This document shows positions 10,928 to 22,234 of a stretch of 64,000 nt of DNA, in pieces (the stretch's first letter is position 1; each line of letters opens with the position of its first letter). The position numbers were made by a program, and so were the translations under genes. The DNA comes from Brachypterus glaber (lineage: Eukaryota > Arthropoda > Insecta > Coleoptera > Kateretidae), in assembly GCA_958510825.1 (NCBI GenBank), contig OY294052.1, forward strand, positions 6,159,816 through 6,223,815, in the 5' to 3' direction. Under the pieces are notes generated by a model, which did no database searches, had not been told where the DNA came from, and was given only the letters and a program-made list of their open reading frames with translations.

Positions 10928-11345
10928 ACTAAGTGTACGTCCTGTATTTTTTATTGGCTGATTGTTTGGGTTTTTAAAGCTTTTAAGATATATTTTTTGT
11001 GAAAATTGTATCCTCCCCGTTTAAATGGGTGTGCTACCACCTCCCGCCCCCCTATTAGCATCAAAAACAACAAACAGGCCCAAAAATCGACCTAAACCAA
11101 AGAAAGGTTATGTTACGTCAGACGTATAAATAGTCAGTTTACATAGAATAGGCTATTTGTACGTCAGACGTATACGAATCTAAGTGTACGTCCTCTATTT
11201 TTTTTTGCTGATTTTTAGTGTTTTAAAAGCTATTAAGATACATTTTTCGTCAAAATTGTATTCTCCCCCCATTAGTATCAGAAGCACCAGACAGGCGAAA
11301 AAACCGACCTAAACTAAAGAGTTAGGTTATGTTATGTCGGACGTT
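10928..11345 (+). repeat. Tandem duplication, ~250-bp unit
   Basis: AAGTGTACGTCCT starts at about 10930 and again at about 11181; AAAATCGACCTAAACCAAAG and its variant recur with the same spacing. TACGTCAGACGTATA motifs mark the join. Copies have diverged noticeably. Confidence 0.75.
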
Positions 11346-12178
11346 TGAATGGACAGTACGTAAAAATTTTTGTCTACCCGGATTTAATTTCGGACCTTTG
11401 TGTGATGGGGAGACGCAAGACGTATGAAAACTGCTTGTCTTGGACGTTGAAGCTGCAGGACTTTGATGTTCACTCACTCTCTATCTCTCTCACTTTTTGC
11501 GAACGTCCATCCACCTACATCCCTCATTTCTCCAGTGACAGAGGTGTATTTAAATTTTAGTATTTTAGATTTCTTTAAATTTTGAGAAAGTTTGCAGTTT
11601 TTTACATCAAATTGAAATAACTAAAAACTTCAATTTAGAATAAGGGAACGTTCAAGTATTACGTAAGGCAAATTTTAATCATTTTGGACCCCCCCCCTGT
11701 ATCGCTATACCATTAACATGGGTGTAACACTCCAAAATGAGGGCCGTGAAAGTAAAAAATATTTAAATGCATTTTAATAAAATGCTAATTTTTAAATATT
11801 TACAATTATGGCGAAGGCGCTAACATTGATATAATAGCTATTTTCCTAAGAAGTGTGGAAAGAGGCTCTTTCTCGCACTAGATTGTATTTGGACTTTTGG
11901 AGTGCGGAGAAGCCTCTTTACGCATGCGTTAGGAACAATATTTTTCCTACGAGCGAGTTAAATATAAATATACTTTTATATATAAGTATACTTAATTGAA
12001 TAAATTTTATATTTATATATTTTTCCAATAGAAAAACAATTAACAATTAAGAAAAAACATTTTTATTATTTTATATATAATATATAATTAACGGGTGAAT
12101 TCAATGGTATGTCACTCGACCTCTACAGAGTCCTGTTTAATTTAAAAAAATTGTCTCCTGTGCCCTCCTTCTCACAAA
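11346..12178. other. Intergenic repeats, no gene
   Basis: 11640-11790 carries the GTTCAAGTATTACGTAA repeat end seen inverted at 2205-2230. 11845-11935 is a hairpin with GGAAAGAGGCTCTTTCTCGC and its near inverse. 11950-12095 is almost pure A/T. Confidence 0.5.
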
Positions 12179-12179
12179 A

Positions 12180-12540
12180 TAGTATAAAGCACTCGTTTTA
12201 TAACACGTTTTTAGCCCCCTAGTACTTTAGACTTTAGACGCTTAAAACGGGTTTTATGTTTGTTTTTAACCTCGTACTATTCTACTTAATTAAGCATCCC
12301 CTAAGTCCAGGACTTGTGTGGGCTAGTAGTAGAGGGAACCACCGGCTTTAATTGACTTTCGAACCAATATATCTAGGGAGTACGCCTTCTCCAAATTTCA
12401 ATTATTAATTAACTGAAAAAGGCAATCGGCGCCAGTGAGGTTTGGACTCACGATCATTAGCTCAGTGTCAATGCTATATCGATGCCTTAGACCGCTGAGT
12501 TAATTCTCCCATGAAACTAGTACTTTAATATACTATTAAA
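12180..12540. mobile_element. Small MITE R3 split by a SINE
   Basis: R3 is a ~140-bp hairpin element with edges AGTATAAAGCAC and AGTACTTTAATATACTATT. Here its left part (12180-12258) and right part (12511-12540) are separated by the SINE at 12259-12510. Uninterrupted copies at 12920-13062, 18687-18825 and 38530-38680 show the ancestral form. Confidence 0.75.
12259..12510 (-). mobile_element. tRNA-derived SINE, head type 2, copy B
   Basis: Minus orientation. The body is the same as at 419 and 50162, but the head is a different tRNA-like sequence: AATTAACTCAGCGGTCTAAG, with A box TAACTCAGCGG (one mismatch) and B box near GTCCAAACC. The CAGCGGTCTAAGGC pattern recalls serine/leucine tRNA D arms. 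Ends are fixed by the interrupted R3 element around it. Confidence 0.85.
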
Positions 12541-12919
12541 TTAACTTTTGTTGCAACTTTTGGATCACAAGACTTTTAAAACTGTTTATTCCAATTAAAA
12601 TGTCAATAAATTACAAACTTAAATTTTAATTTTATGTTTCACAATTCTTGAAACACAAATGAAAGTGAAATGAAATCCAGCCCTGATCTCCAATGGTGTC
12701 CTACCTGCCACTCAATCCCCGGCTAGCCACCCCGCCGCCCTCCTACTGCCCTCCCAATTTCCAGCAAACTCCATGCATGATTGAGAGCGTGTATTGAAAT
12801 TGAATTCGCTGGGCGGCAGAGAACCAAAGTCGCTTGATAAGCCCTATGCGTAGGTCACATGTCTTTTCAAGTTTCTACACTGTAAGAACAAAGCGCTTTA
12901 AATCACAGGAGACTCCCTT
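12541..12919. other. GC-rich patch, no gene recognised
   Basis: 12660-12880 has much higher C+G than its surroundings (for instance CCACCCCGCCGCCC). Frames on both strands break within 20 codons, and no splice-flanked exon fits. It may be unique sequence or an old repeat. Confidence 0.4.
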
Positions 12920-13062
12920 AATAGTATATTAAAGTACTAGTTTCATAACACCCCTTTTTAGAGCACGAGTACAAGTTTAGAACACGTGCACCTTGCGGCG
13001 AGCTTTCTAAAGTACTAGTGCGTTAAAAAGGTGTTATGAAAAGAATGCTTTATACTATTTTT
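12920..13062. mobile_element. MITE R3, intact hairpin copy
   Basis: Inverted arms: AATAGTATATTAAAGTACTA at the left and GTTATGAAAAGAATGCTTTA...ACTATT at the right, around a GC-rich apex (CCTTGCGGCGAG). Confidence 0.75.
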
Positions 13063-13289
13063 TTTATTTTCCTCTAAAATTTAAAAAACTTACTTAACTT
13101 AGATTTTTTGTTTCATTTTTATACACACACACAAACACATACAGAGCGGTAGTTTCGAATTTTGCGGAATCGTAAAAAAAAGTCCAAGACAAAAAATTAT
13201 TGGATACATATATGTGTTTTGTAAAAAAAAAATGTTGGTCTGTCCCTCTGTCTGATTTCACGTTAACTCAATAACACAAGCCCACTAAA

Positions 13290-13720
13290 AAAATTTCTGT
13301 GCTGAGGTTGAGACCCACCTATTCTTATGTATTTTGGAATGCTGAACACAAATCTACCATAAAAAGGCAACTCAGGGGCTCATTTTTTTGGTACAATGAA
13401 AAAAAAAAAAGGGTAAAATCTCATATTAATAGACTGAAATTTCAGTGTAGCAAAAAAATTAACCCATGAATTGCCTTTTTTATGGCAGATTCGTGTTCAC
13501 CATAATAATACATAAGAATAGGTGGTTCTTAACCCAAGCATAGACAACTTTTTTTATTTGTGGGCCTTATAAAAACCCACAAAAAAAAGTTGACTGTGCT
13601 GGGGTTGATACCCACTTATTCTTATGTATTTTGGGATGGTGAACACGAATCTGATATAAAAAAGGCAATTTATGGGCTCATTTTTTCGCTACACTGATAA
13701 AAATGTCTAAAATGATGAAA
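13290..13720. repeat. Three ~110-bp copies in alternating orientation
   Basis: CCTATTCTTATGTATTTTGG is read at 13320 (plus), in inverse near 13500-13520, and again in plus sense near 13614. The run of plus, minus, plus would fold into either of two alternative hairpins. Confidence 0.75.
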
Positions 13721-13994
13721 ATCTCATCTTTAATTTCAGTACAGCAGTGTACCATTGTTTATATGGTCTAACAACTATTGTGTGTGTTATTGCGGAAAAT
13801 ACTTCCACTCATCCAGTATAAAATTTAATGTTCTTTATGCTATGGGCACACAAATATTTATTATGTTATACTTTTTGCAGTGTAACTTTAAATCTAAGTC
13901 CAAAGTCTGCAAATATTTATCTTATCTTCTAGTTGAGTTGTATTGTTTGGGATAGTAGCTGGTACATTAATATACTATGTCCTTGCACAGCACA

Positions 13995-14295
13995 TACAGG
14001 GTTATGCTTTTAAATGGTACACCCCCCGTAACTTTTGAACGGGATGAGATATAAACTTTAAATTTGGAGTATGCACATCACACAACAAAAACTATTATTT
14101 GTTATATTTTTCAATTTTTTAATACATAGGGTACCATTTAAAATATTGTCCCCCATTGCCCCCCTGGCGCCGCCTTACCGAATACTAAATTGAAAAAAAT
14201 GGCAAATGATAGTTTTTATTGTGTGATATACATGTTTATATCTCATTACGTTTAAAAGTTACGAGTGGTGTACCATTTAAAAAAATAACCCTGTA
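13995..14295. mobile_element. 301-bp MITE, TACAGGGTTA ends, copy 1
   Basis: Inverted arms of about 70 bp starting TACAGGGTTATGCTTTTAAA and ending ...AAAAATAACCCTGTA, with GGTACACC/GGTGTACC inside. A longer relative is at 58035-58678. Confidence 0.85.
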
Positions 14296-15300
14296 TAATC
14301 CATGCTTTCTAAAATAAATATGTGGATTTGCATCGTATGAATTTTTTTAAAAAGTTTTTTTTGAAAAAAATAGATTTTACTCCATTTTACTTTCTTGCCC
14401 CCACCCCTATTTTCACCAAAAACAGTCCTAGCCTAAAACTTAGGATAAGGAGTCTATGGTCCAAATTTAAAGTCTTTAGTTCTAAGCGTTCTTGAGTTAT
14501 CGTGGTGAAAATTTTCCCGGATGGACAGACCGACTGACAGAGAGATTTTTTTTGCGAAATCATCGTTTTTATAGATATCAAACGTCGAGAAACGTAATAA
14601 ATTTTTCTCATTTTTTTTACCACGTCATGGCTTTCCTCAGGGAAGGTAATAGTTAACCATATTCAAAATATTATCAAAATCGATAAACTCTAGCTGAAAA
14701 GGTAGGTCTTTGTTTAGCCCCTGTAGCCATAGAATAGTGAAAGTGAAAAGTTTGAAAGTTCTACCCACATATTAAACATTATTTGAATTCGGATGGTTTA
14801 AATTAATTGCCTGTTAGTTATCTAAATTATAGATTTTGAAATATAATGTATTTATAACATATTATGTTTTACATAACTAAATTAAAATTTAAAGACCGGA
14901 ATAAAATAGTATATTGTTTTACTAAGAGGAAAAGTGAAGCTTTTTTTACTAGTCTGTAGAATTTACGGACGACGCGAAGCGATGGTAACTTGTTTAATCT
15001 AGCATTTGCAATTTCGGAGAGATTTGTAGGTGTATAAACCATATATTCAATGATTTTTAATCAATTTCACAAAAGGTTTTTGCACAGAATCTCGAGTCAA
15101 CCACCTGTTTACATAATAAACAAACAAGTTTGAAGTATGGCTGTCATCAAAGTCAAAGAGTGCTGCCGCCAGTGGTGGTTTTGCTAACCAATTTTTTTTA
15201 CGGCGTTCAACAATGAACTCATTTTTTTACTGTAAAAAAATAAAACACTCCTAACTAGTGTGTTCAGTTATAAAATATGAACATTTTAGTAGGCTTGAAC
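14296..15300. repeat. CAGA-type repeat and copy 1 of repeat R4
   Basis: 14385-14640 is the reversed CAGA-type family. 14905-15300 (R4) matches 17315-17905, sharing AGTATATTGTTTTACTAAGA and GAATCTCGAGTCAACCACCT. No gene seen. Confidence 0.65.
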
Positions 15301-15781
15301 AACAATATGTTTTTTCCACGATCCATTCAACTTTTTCTATTTGAATCTTTTTGTTGTTTTGTGTTTTTTCATTGATATTTTTTTAAAATAATTTGTAGTT
15401 GTTCGATATCATTTTATTTGACGGTATCATAAAATTTTGACTCTTAATTTTTAAATTGATCGGTTTTATTTTTTTAATTTGTAAGCTAGCCAATCATATT
15501 TAAAAAAAAAAAAAAACTAAATATTTGAATAAAAACTGGCACTTCCAGATAATATCACATGGAACCCATTTTTTGCGTAATTTATTTTTGTCTAAAAATG
15601 CCCTTACCCGTTACTCGTTTTCAGAAAAACACTTATTTTACTCCACCCTACTGTACACTATGTAAGTAGTAACTTCTCACTACTAGTGCACACTATACGG
15701 TACACAGTGCACAAGTAACACACTATAGGTGCATTAGTAGTCACAAGTTTTTTTTCTACTACCTAATTAAGTGGTATTAAA
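15301..15781. other. AT-rich intergenic, no gene
   Basis: No coding exon or bounded element. Short inverted runs of CACTATAGTGCAC type are present near 15650-15740. Confidence 0.45.
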
Positions 15782-16085
15782 TGGTACTAGTGGGTAAAGT
15801 AAGATATTGCCCATGAGAAAATTAACCAAGCAGGTTAATTTTCGAGAGGGTAATATCGGTTTACCCATGAGTGCCATACAAGGTTTTATCCAATAAATAG
15901 CTTAGGAATTCATATTTTTATTAAAAACGACATTTACAAGAAAATAATTTGACAAGTGACACTTGAGTGGGTAAAATAAATAATTATCCACTCAATAAAG
16001 TAAAAGCCACACGGGGGTTATTATTGAGTTTATCTATTTAAAATAAAGCTGGTAATTGCCTTATTATCTGTATGTATTGGATAAA
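15782..16085 (+). repeat. Multi-hairpin repeat R5, copy 1
   Basis: Starts GGTACTAGTGGGTAAAGTAA and ends near TCTGTATGTATTGGATAAA. The first third folds on itself (AAAATTAACC against GGTTAATTTTC, GGGTAAA against TTTACCC) and the last part has a second hairpin (GAGTGGGTAA against TTATCCACTC). Other copies: 24221-24546 and 55757-56080 (reversed). Confidence 0.8.
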
Positions 16086-16435
16086 AGTAATTTAAATTAT
16101 AAAAATTATTAAATTAGTATTTTTAATATAAGTATAAGTATATATTTTTTATTAATACGCTATAAAATACTTAAACTTAATAAATAATTCAAGCTAGCTT
16201 TGTTGAATAATTAATAAATTTAAAGTACCCTTTCTCTTGTATGTTAATGAAAACTTAATCAAATCTATATTTGACTGAATAAATCGATTGTAAAATATAC
16301 AGATAAACATTAAATAATTAATTTCAATAAATTCGTAATTTCTACCAAATTTGCGTGAACAGCCAAGTCTGATTGACACTCTCCGAATCTCACCCCTTTG
16401 CAAAAGTCGAAATATCATTCAGGTGTACTGCCGGC

Positions 16436-16495
16436 ATTAGTTTGTTTTCAGTATGATATACTGAAAACAAACTAATATGTTGATATTATCAACAT
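16436..16495. repeat. Two adjacent perfect palindromes
   Basis: 16436-16476 has 19-nt perfect arms (ATTAGTTTGTTTTCAGTAT) around a 3-nt spacer. 16477-16495 has 9-nt perfect arms (ATGTTGATA) around one base. They directly abut the foldback element that starts at 16495. Confidence 0.9.
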
Positions 16496-17214
16496 ACAGA
16501 GCGGTCCAAAAGTCAGCCCCCCTCCTCTTAACTTTTGAACCAGTTGAGATATCGACTTCAAATTTGGAACTTTTAAATAAGACAACTTAAACTATCTTTT
16601 AGCATATATTTAATACTTTCAGCTCTTAAAATGTGGGCAGGGGGGCATGGGGGCACATTTTTTTAAATAGAAAGGGGGGTCGTGTAATACACCATTTTAA
16701 AGCTTATAAAATTCTCCATTTAAATTCATATTTTTAAATAAAAAAAAAAATGGGTTTAAAATGGGGTTGAAAATGGGTATTAATGTCAAAATTCCTCTAA
16801 AAAAACAAATCATTTTTAAAAAATGCCTAATTTCATCATAAAAAAATGTTAATTACACTTTTAAACTAATTTTAGTTGACATAAATAAAAATTTATAAAA
16901 AAAAAATTAAAAAATCGAATGTTTTAGCACAAAAAATTGAAAAATCAAAACCTTAAAAAACATTTTTAAAAAATTTAAAAATGTTAGTTTAAATAGAGAA
17001 TTTTATAAGCTTTAAAATGATGTATCACACGACCCCCCTTTCTATTTAAAAAATTGTCCCCTCATGCCCCCCTACCCACATTTTAAGAGCTGAAAATATC
17101 AAATATATGCTAAAGGATAGTTTAAGTTGTCTTATTTAAGAGTTCTAAATTTGAAGTCGATATCTCAACTCGTTCAAAAGTTAAAAGGGGGGGTGACTTT
17201 TGGACCGCACTGTA
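16495..17214. mobile_element. 720-bp foldback element
   Basis: Long inverted arms of roughly 250 bp. The left end TACAGAGCGGTCCAAAAGTC pairs with the right end GACTTTTGGACCGCACTGTA. Both arms carry poly-G/C blocks and ATAAGACAACTTAAACTATC. TA edges. No transposase frame. Confidence 0.9.
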
Positions 17215-17314
17215 TTTGTTTTTCCAAAAGTTTTCTATTGTCTAAAAATCCGATTTAAAATATTTAGAATTTTTTTTTTGTGAACTATAGCGAAAAGTAT
17301 TTTTTGACCAGAAC

Positions 17315-17905
17315 AATAGTATATTGTTTTACTAAGAGGAAAAGTGAAGCCTTTTTTACTAGTCTGTAGAATTTACAGACGAGTAAAAAAAGCACTTTTC
17401 CTCTAAGTGAAACATACTATATTTTCTTCAAGCATCCTATATATATTTTTTTAAATATTAATTTTTGAATTTAATTTATTCAGTAATAAGGTATGTTTCT
17501 TTATCACAATGAGCCAATAAAACCCTTTCGAAATAAACTTAAACCTTCCTTAGCTCATTTCAAATTTTTTTCGTAGGCTAAATCATACACTTTTCGCGAT
17601 TTCGATGGTAACTTGTAATTTGTAGGTGTATAAACCATGAATTCTTCTACAATCATTTTTAATCAATTTCACACAAGGTTTTTGCACAGAATCTCGAGTC
17701 AACCACCTGTTTACAGTTTGTTAATAAACAAACAAGTTTGAAGTATGGCTGTCATCAAAGTCAAAGAGCGCTGCCTCCAGTGGTGGTTTTGCTAACTAAC
17801 TGTTTTTTACGGCGTACAACAATGAACTCATTTTTTTTACTGTAAAAAAATAGATCACTTCTTAACTAGTGTATTCAGTTAAAAAATATGAAGACTTTAG
17901 TAAGC
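17315..17905. repeat. Repeat R4, copy 2, with hairpin at 17315-17430
   Basis: The start is a near-perfect hairpin (AGTATATTGTTTTACTAAGA / TCTAAGTGAAACATACTAT), followed by sequence shared with 14985-15300. Copy 1 lacks part of the hairpin, so the junctions differ. Confidence 0.7.
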
Positions 17906-18298
17906 TTAAAGAAAAAAAAAATATTTTTCAACAGTTCTAATTCACATTCACGACGTTACTGTAATTATTCTAAGTTTTCATTTTTAAAGGGTGTTAAAAA
18001 ATTAACGATCCATTAGAAGAGAGTGCGTTTCACAAACAATTCTAAAATATTCTCCCTTCCCAGTTTTTATTTTCAACATTTTACCACCAATCAAAGTACC
18101 GGACATTTATGTCTTGGATAATTGACACAGAAGACAAGGGTCTTATATTTGCGTAAAAGATTTCTGGTTTTAGGCCAAGAAACGTTTTGCAGAACAAGCA
18201 AAATATTGTGCTTTGCATCCGATTTTAATTGAAAATTAGGTGTTTAATTTTTATTATTAATTATTCAAAATTCGGAGTAAAATTAAAAAATACATTTT
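17906..18298. other. Intergenic, no feature recognised
   Basis: No bounded repeat, exon or RNA signal seen. Confidence 0.4.
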
Positions 18299-19190
18299 TC
18301 TATTTTGCAACTCTTATAAGCTCATAATCACACGCATTTTGAGTGTTCTTATAGGCCCATAAGAGGTCTCTACTTTTTTTTCTTTTGGGTTGGCAACAGA
18401 AAAAAGTCTATCTCTTAACGTTTGCCGTGCAATTGTGAACGTCGGTTTAAAGTTTAATTTTCTACAAAATTTTGTGTTTAGGTATTGTTTTACCGTGATA
18501 AAATTGTGGCTTGGTTACTTGCAGTGGAAAAGAGAAGAAATGACTATAAAATATATCAAAATAATATTCGTTCTTAGAATTTTAAACATGGCGAAAACTG
18601 TAATACCAATTCGAAACAAAAATCCCTAAATCAGTCATCAATTTAAATGTAAGTTTTTTAAAATTTTAGAGCAAAATAGAAAAAATTGTATAAAGCACTC
18701 GTTTCATAACACGTTATTAGCGCACTAGTACTTTAGAAAACTCACCGCAAGCGGCTCGTTTTCTAAACTTTTACTCATGCGCTAAAACCGTATGTTATGA
18801 AACTAGTACTTTTATATACTATTTTCTATTTTGCAACTCTTATAAGCTCATAATCACATGCATTTTGAGTGTTCTAATAGGCCCATAAGAGGTCTCTACT
18901 TTTTTTTCTTTTGGGTTGGCAACGGACAAAAGTCTATCTCTTGACGTTTGCCGTGCAATTGTGAACGTCGGTTTAAAGTTTAATTTTCTACAAAATTTTG
19001 TGTTTAGGTTATGTTTTACCGTGTTAAAATTGTGGCTTGGTTACTTGCAGTGGAAACGAGAAGAAATGACTATAAAATATATCAAAATAATATTCGTTCT
19101 TAGAATTTTGAACATGGCGAAAACTGTAATACCAATTCGAAACAAAAATCCCTAAATCAGTCATCAATTTAAAAGTTTTTTAAAATTGTT
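18299..19190 (+). repeat. Tandem duplication, 526-bp spacing, R3 MITE between copies
   Basis: CAACTCTTATAAGCTCATAA, GGTTGGCAACRGA and GTTTGCCGTGCAATTGTGAA recur with 526-bp spacing. A 79-codon frame is preserved in both copies (18390, 18916), but a relative at 39195-39560 breaks it, so coding is not supported. An R3 hairpin lies at 18687-18825 between the copies. Confidence 0.8.
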
Positions 19191-19808
19191 TTTGTAAATT
19201 TTATATTTAATTAATTGTAGATTAAAAGACTGGTTTAAAATTGAAATAGACCATCGAATTTGTAAACACTTGCTGAGCCTGCTGAGCTAGGACTTCTTAT
19301 TAGGAATATATTATATTTAAGTTCACATGATATAAATCTACGGAAAACTGGTTAATTATATTTTTGTTCCTGGAATGTTAGACAGTTGGGGACTTCCTCG
19401 CTATTACAATGGCAAAGTTCTCGTAACTTTGACCCAGATATTCATTGTTGGAAAAAGAACGAGAGATAAAAATCACCGTCGTCTCGCCTTAACTTTCCCT
19501 TTTTATAAAATATCATCATTCATTTAACCAAGACGTTTCCTTTTCTCTAGACGGAAACTCGCGAAAGTCTGAAGGAAAGCTTTTCTCGAAACGATTATCC
19601 TTTTTGTTACAATACTCTCCATACAGTCAAGATGATTAAACTTTACTGAAATATTAGCCGGCCTCGGTGGTGTTAGTATAAGTGTCCGGTTATTTAAATA
19701 GCATGGAACACAAACTTTGTTTACCTACCTCTAGATTTTCTTCTAATTTTAATATGTTTTTAAGCATACAAAATTCATATACGTTTCACAAATAACCACG
19801 TGATTAAG
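19191..19808. other. Intergenic, no gene recognised
   Basis: Mixed-composition sequence without an exon that fits splice signals or any repeat edge I can place. Confidence 0.4.
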
Positions 19809-21319
19809 CGTGTTATTTTCATGTGCTTATTTTAACCAGGGGTGTGCGAAACGGAGGGCCTTATCAATTTTTTGTCCCAAACTTTTTTCTGTGTAACTTT
19901 TTTGTGATTTTATTTTTGTTATATGATTCCTCAGGTCAAAATACATAAAAAAGGTACTCTTGTTGTAACACTGTAGGACTAACCGTTTTCGAGAACAATT
20001 AATTTGAAGGTAAAATTTCACGGTAGGAGGACGAAAAATTAAATACTAAAGCGTTGAAAACCAAAATTTTAATGATGGAAGGTTATTATATATCAAAAAC
20101 TAAGAAAAACAAGGTTCTAAACATGAATGTCGAAAAATCGCTATTAAAGCTACTATGGCCCTTTAAAAATGGTGCATATTTACGAGACCATAGCTCCCTT
20201 AGGATTGATTTTTGGAAGTACCTGTATATGAGATTTTTTTATTAGTTTTTAATGTACATTTAACCTGTATCATTAAAATTTTGGTGTTCAACGTTTTAGT
20301 ATTTAATTTTTGGTCCACGAACCATAAAATTTTACCTTAAAATTAATTTTTCTCGAAAACGGTTAGCCCTACAGTGTACAAGAGTACCTTTTTTTCCCAG
20401 GTAGCAAGGGATGTTATATTACAAGAAATTAACATCACTTTTGGGTGTATTTTTAAACTAAATCATAACATCACATAATATTGAAAAATAACATGTATTT
20501 AACATCACATTTGCAACGTAACACGTGTGACGTGACAACCATGTTATTGAATAACAAATATTTAGCAACGCTGTGAATATATCGCATGTCACATATTAAC
20601 GTGGCTTTCACGTGAATGTCATGTTATTTTGCTTCTCACCGACGTTCGAAGCAAAAAAATCGATATAAGATGATGTTGATAGAGTAAATTATTATAAGGA
20701 AATTGTATACACATTATACGATTTCCAATGGATAGGGGGCTCTGCCGGGCTTCTCAGCTTGAGAATCTCAAGACACCAGACACGGATTAAAGGATATATT
20801 CTCCGCTTAATCTGCAATTTCGTATTTAGAATCTATCTGTTTCAATCTGTGATTGTTTCAATTACTGATTGATTTTAAATCCGATTTTTTTATAAGCGTT
20901 TTTAATGGTTTTAATTTAGAAAAAGCTAATATCCTAAAATATTATTTAAATATTAAAGTAACGGCATCCATAAGATATTAGATATAACAGGAATGTGGAT
21001 TTATGATGTCACAAACACGTTATTTTCGGGATATCATTGTGTGATGTTATTAGGGGCGGACTTAGGACATCCCCAAAATGCTACATTCTTGTTAAATGAG
21101 ACTACAATCTTAACATCACATGTCACATATTAACGTGACTTTCACGTGAATTTCATGTTATTTTGCTACCTGGGTTATGTATTTTGACCTGAGGAATCAT
21201 ATACCAAAAGTAAAATCACAAAAAAAAAAGTTACACAGAAAAAAGTTTGGGACAAAAATCTGATAAGGCCCCCCGTTTCGCACGCCCTTGGTAAAAATAA
21301 GTACATGAAAATAACATAC
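19809..21319. mobile_element. Large foldback element carrying a nested insertion
   Basis: The left arm (19809-20077, including GTGCGAAACGGAGGGCCTTA) is matched in inverse by 20266-20395 plus 21175-21319 (GGCCCCCCGTTTCGCACGCC). The right arm is split by the 779-bp element at 20396-21174. The loop is about 20078-20265. Confidence 0.8.
20396..21174 (+). mobile_element. 779-bp TIR element, CCCAGGTAGCAA ends, copy 1
   Basis: Ends CCCAGGTAGCAAGGGATGTT and ATTTTGCTACCTGGG. An equally long copy lies at 25280-26058 in the opposite orientation. Inside are CGTGAAAGCCACGTTA-type stretches and several ATGTTAT/ATAACAT repeats. Frames are short; non-autonomous. Confidence 0.9.
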
Positions 21320-21983
21320 GAAGATGGGCCTTATTAAGATTAGTTTATGTGCAATACCTCGTTAAACGGTTACCGAGTTATTAAATAAAAACCGATTTTT
21401 TTAGCCACTTTCAAAGGGCCATAGCTCCCTTATGATGCATTTTTAGACATATGTTTATAGGAACTTTTTGTCATATTTTCACGCCTTAAAATTTTGGACC
21501 CTATTTAACACGGTGTATGTGTATTCTAAATTGGCACCTAAAAAAATTGGTCCGTTATCGAACTTCGCCTATAAAATTATCCATATTTTTCTATGTAGGC
21601 CATGACACAATCAAAAAGTTATTTGAATTTAACGACATCTATGCGTCGAGAATACCACCAACATACTATCTCGCTCATATTGGAAACCCCTGTTAACCTA
21701 TTAAGACGAGATATACTGCAAAGTGAAAATCCGTGCTCCTTGGGCAAAAGGGCATAATGGGTAATGAATACTTAGGGGCTGTCCATATATTACGTAACGG
21801 GTAAGTTTAACCCCGCATAACTTTTTTGTTTTTGAGTGGATTACTTAAAAAATATATAATTTTGATATTGTTACATTTCACCCTGGGGGAGGGAGGATCT
21901 TAGTAAGTGTGACAGCCCCTTACTGTGTCAAATATGTTACATTTATTACATTCAGATAAGGTTATTTTCACGGTTATACACAT
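21320..21983. other. Repeat remnants, no gene
   Basis: Contains the phrase CATAGCTCCCTTATGATGCA, a variant of which recurs at 20185, 42720, 43380 and 57100, so this is old interspersed repeat. Confidence 0.5.
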
Positions 21984-22234
21984 TAGATCATATATACATA
22001 GATGCGCCTTGACTCCACGTCAAACCAAAATGTTTTCATTGCTATATCCAAACCAGGTAGATTTCACCTTCCCGCTTCTGGTCACCACCCACCGCTATAG
22101 TAGTTTGTTGACAAATATGTTATACTTCACCTCCTAGCAACCTCACCCCTATAGTGGTTTGTTTACAATTGGCTTTGTATATGTTCTACATAAAACAAAT
22201 CAACATTAATGCCATATCTATGTATAAATGATCT
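21984..22234. mobile_element. ~250-bp MITE, TAGATCATATATACATAG ends, copy 1
   Basis: The left edge TAGATCATATATACATAG and right edge CTATGTATAAATGATCT are inverted. Copy 2 at 27016-27257 has the same edges and body (CCCGCTTCTGGTCACCACCC). Confidence 0.8.

Noticed and set aside
12640..12880. GC-rich patch as a possible exon
   Set aside because: Stops in all frames within about 20 codons and no fitting splice sites.
18390..19155. A 79-codon frame conserved in two tandem copies (MATEKSLSL... / MATDKSLSL...)
   Set aside because: The start is not ATG in the DNA and conservation follows from recent duplication of the whole 526-bp unit. The related copies at 38.7-39.6 kb break the frame.
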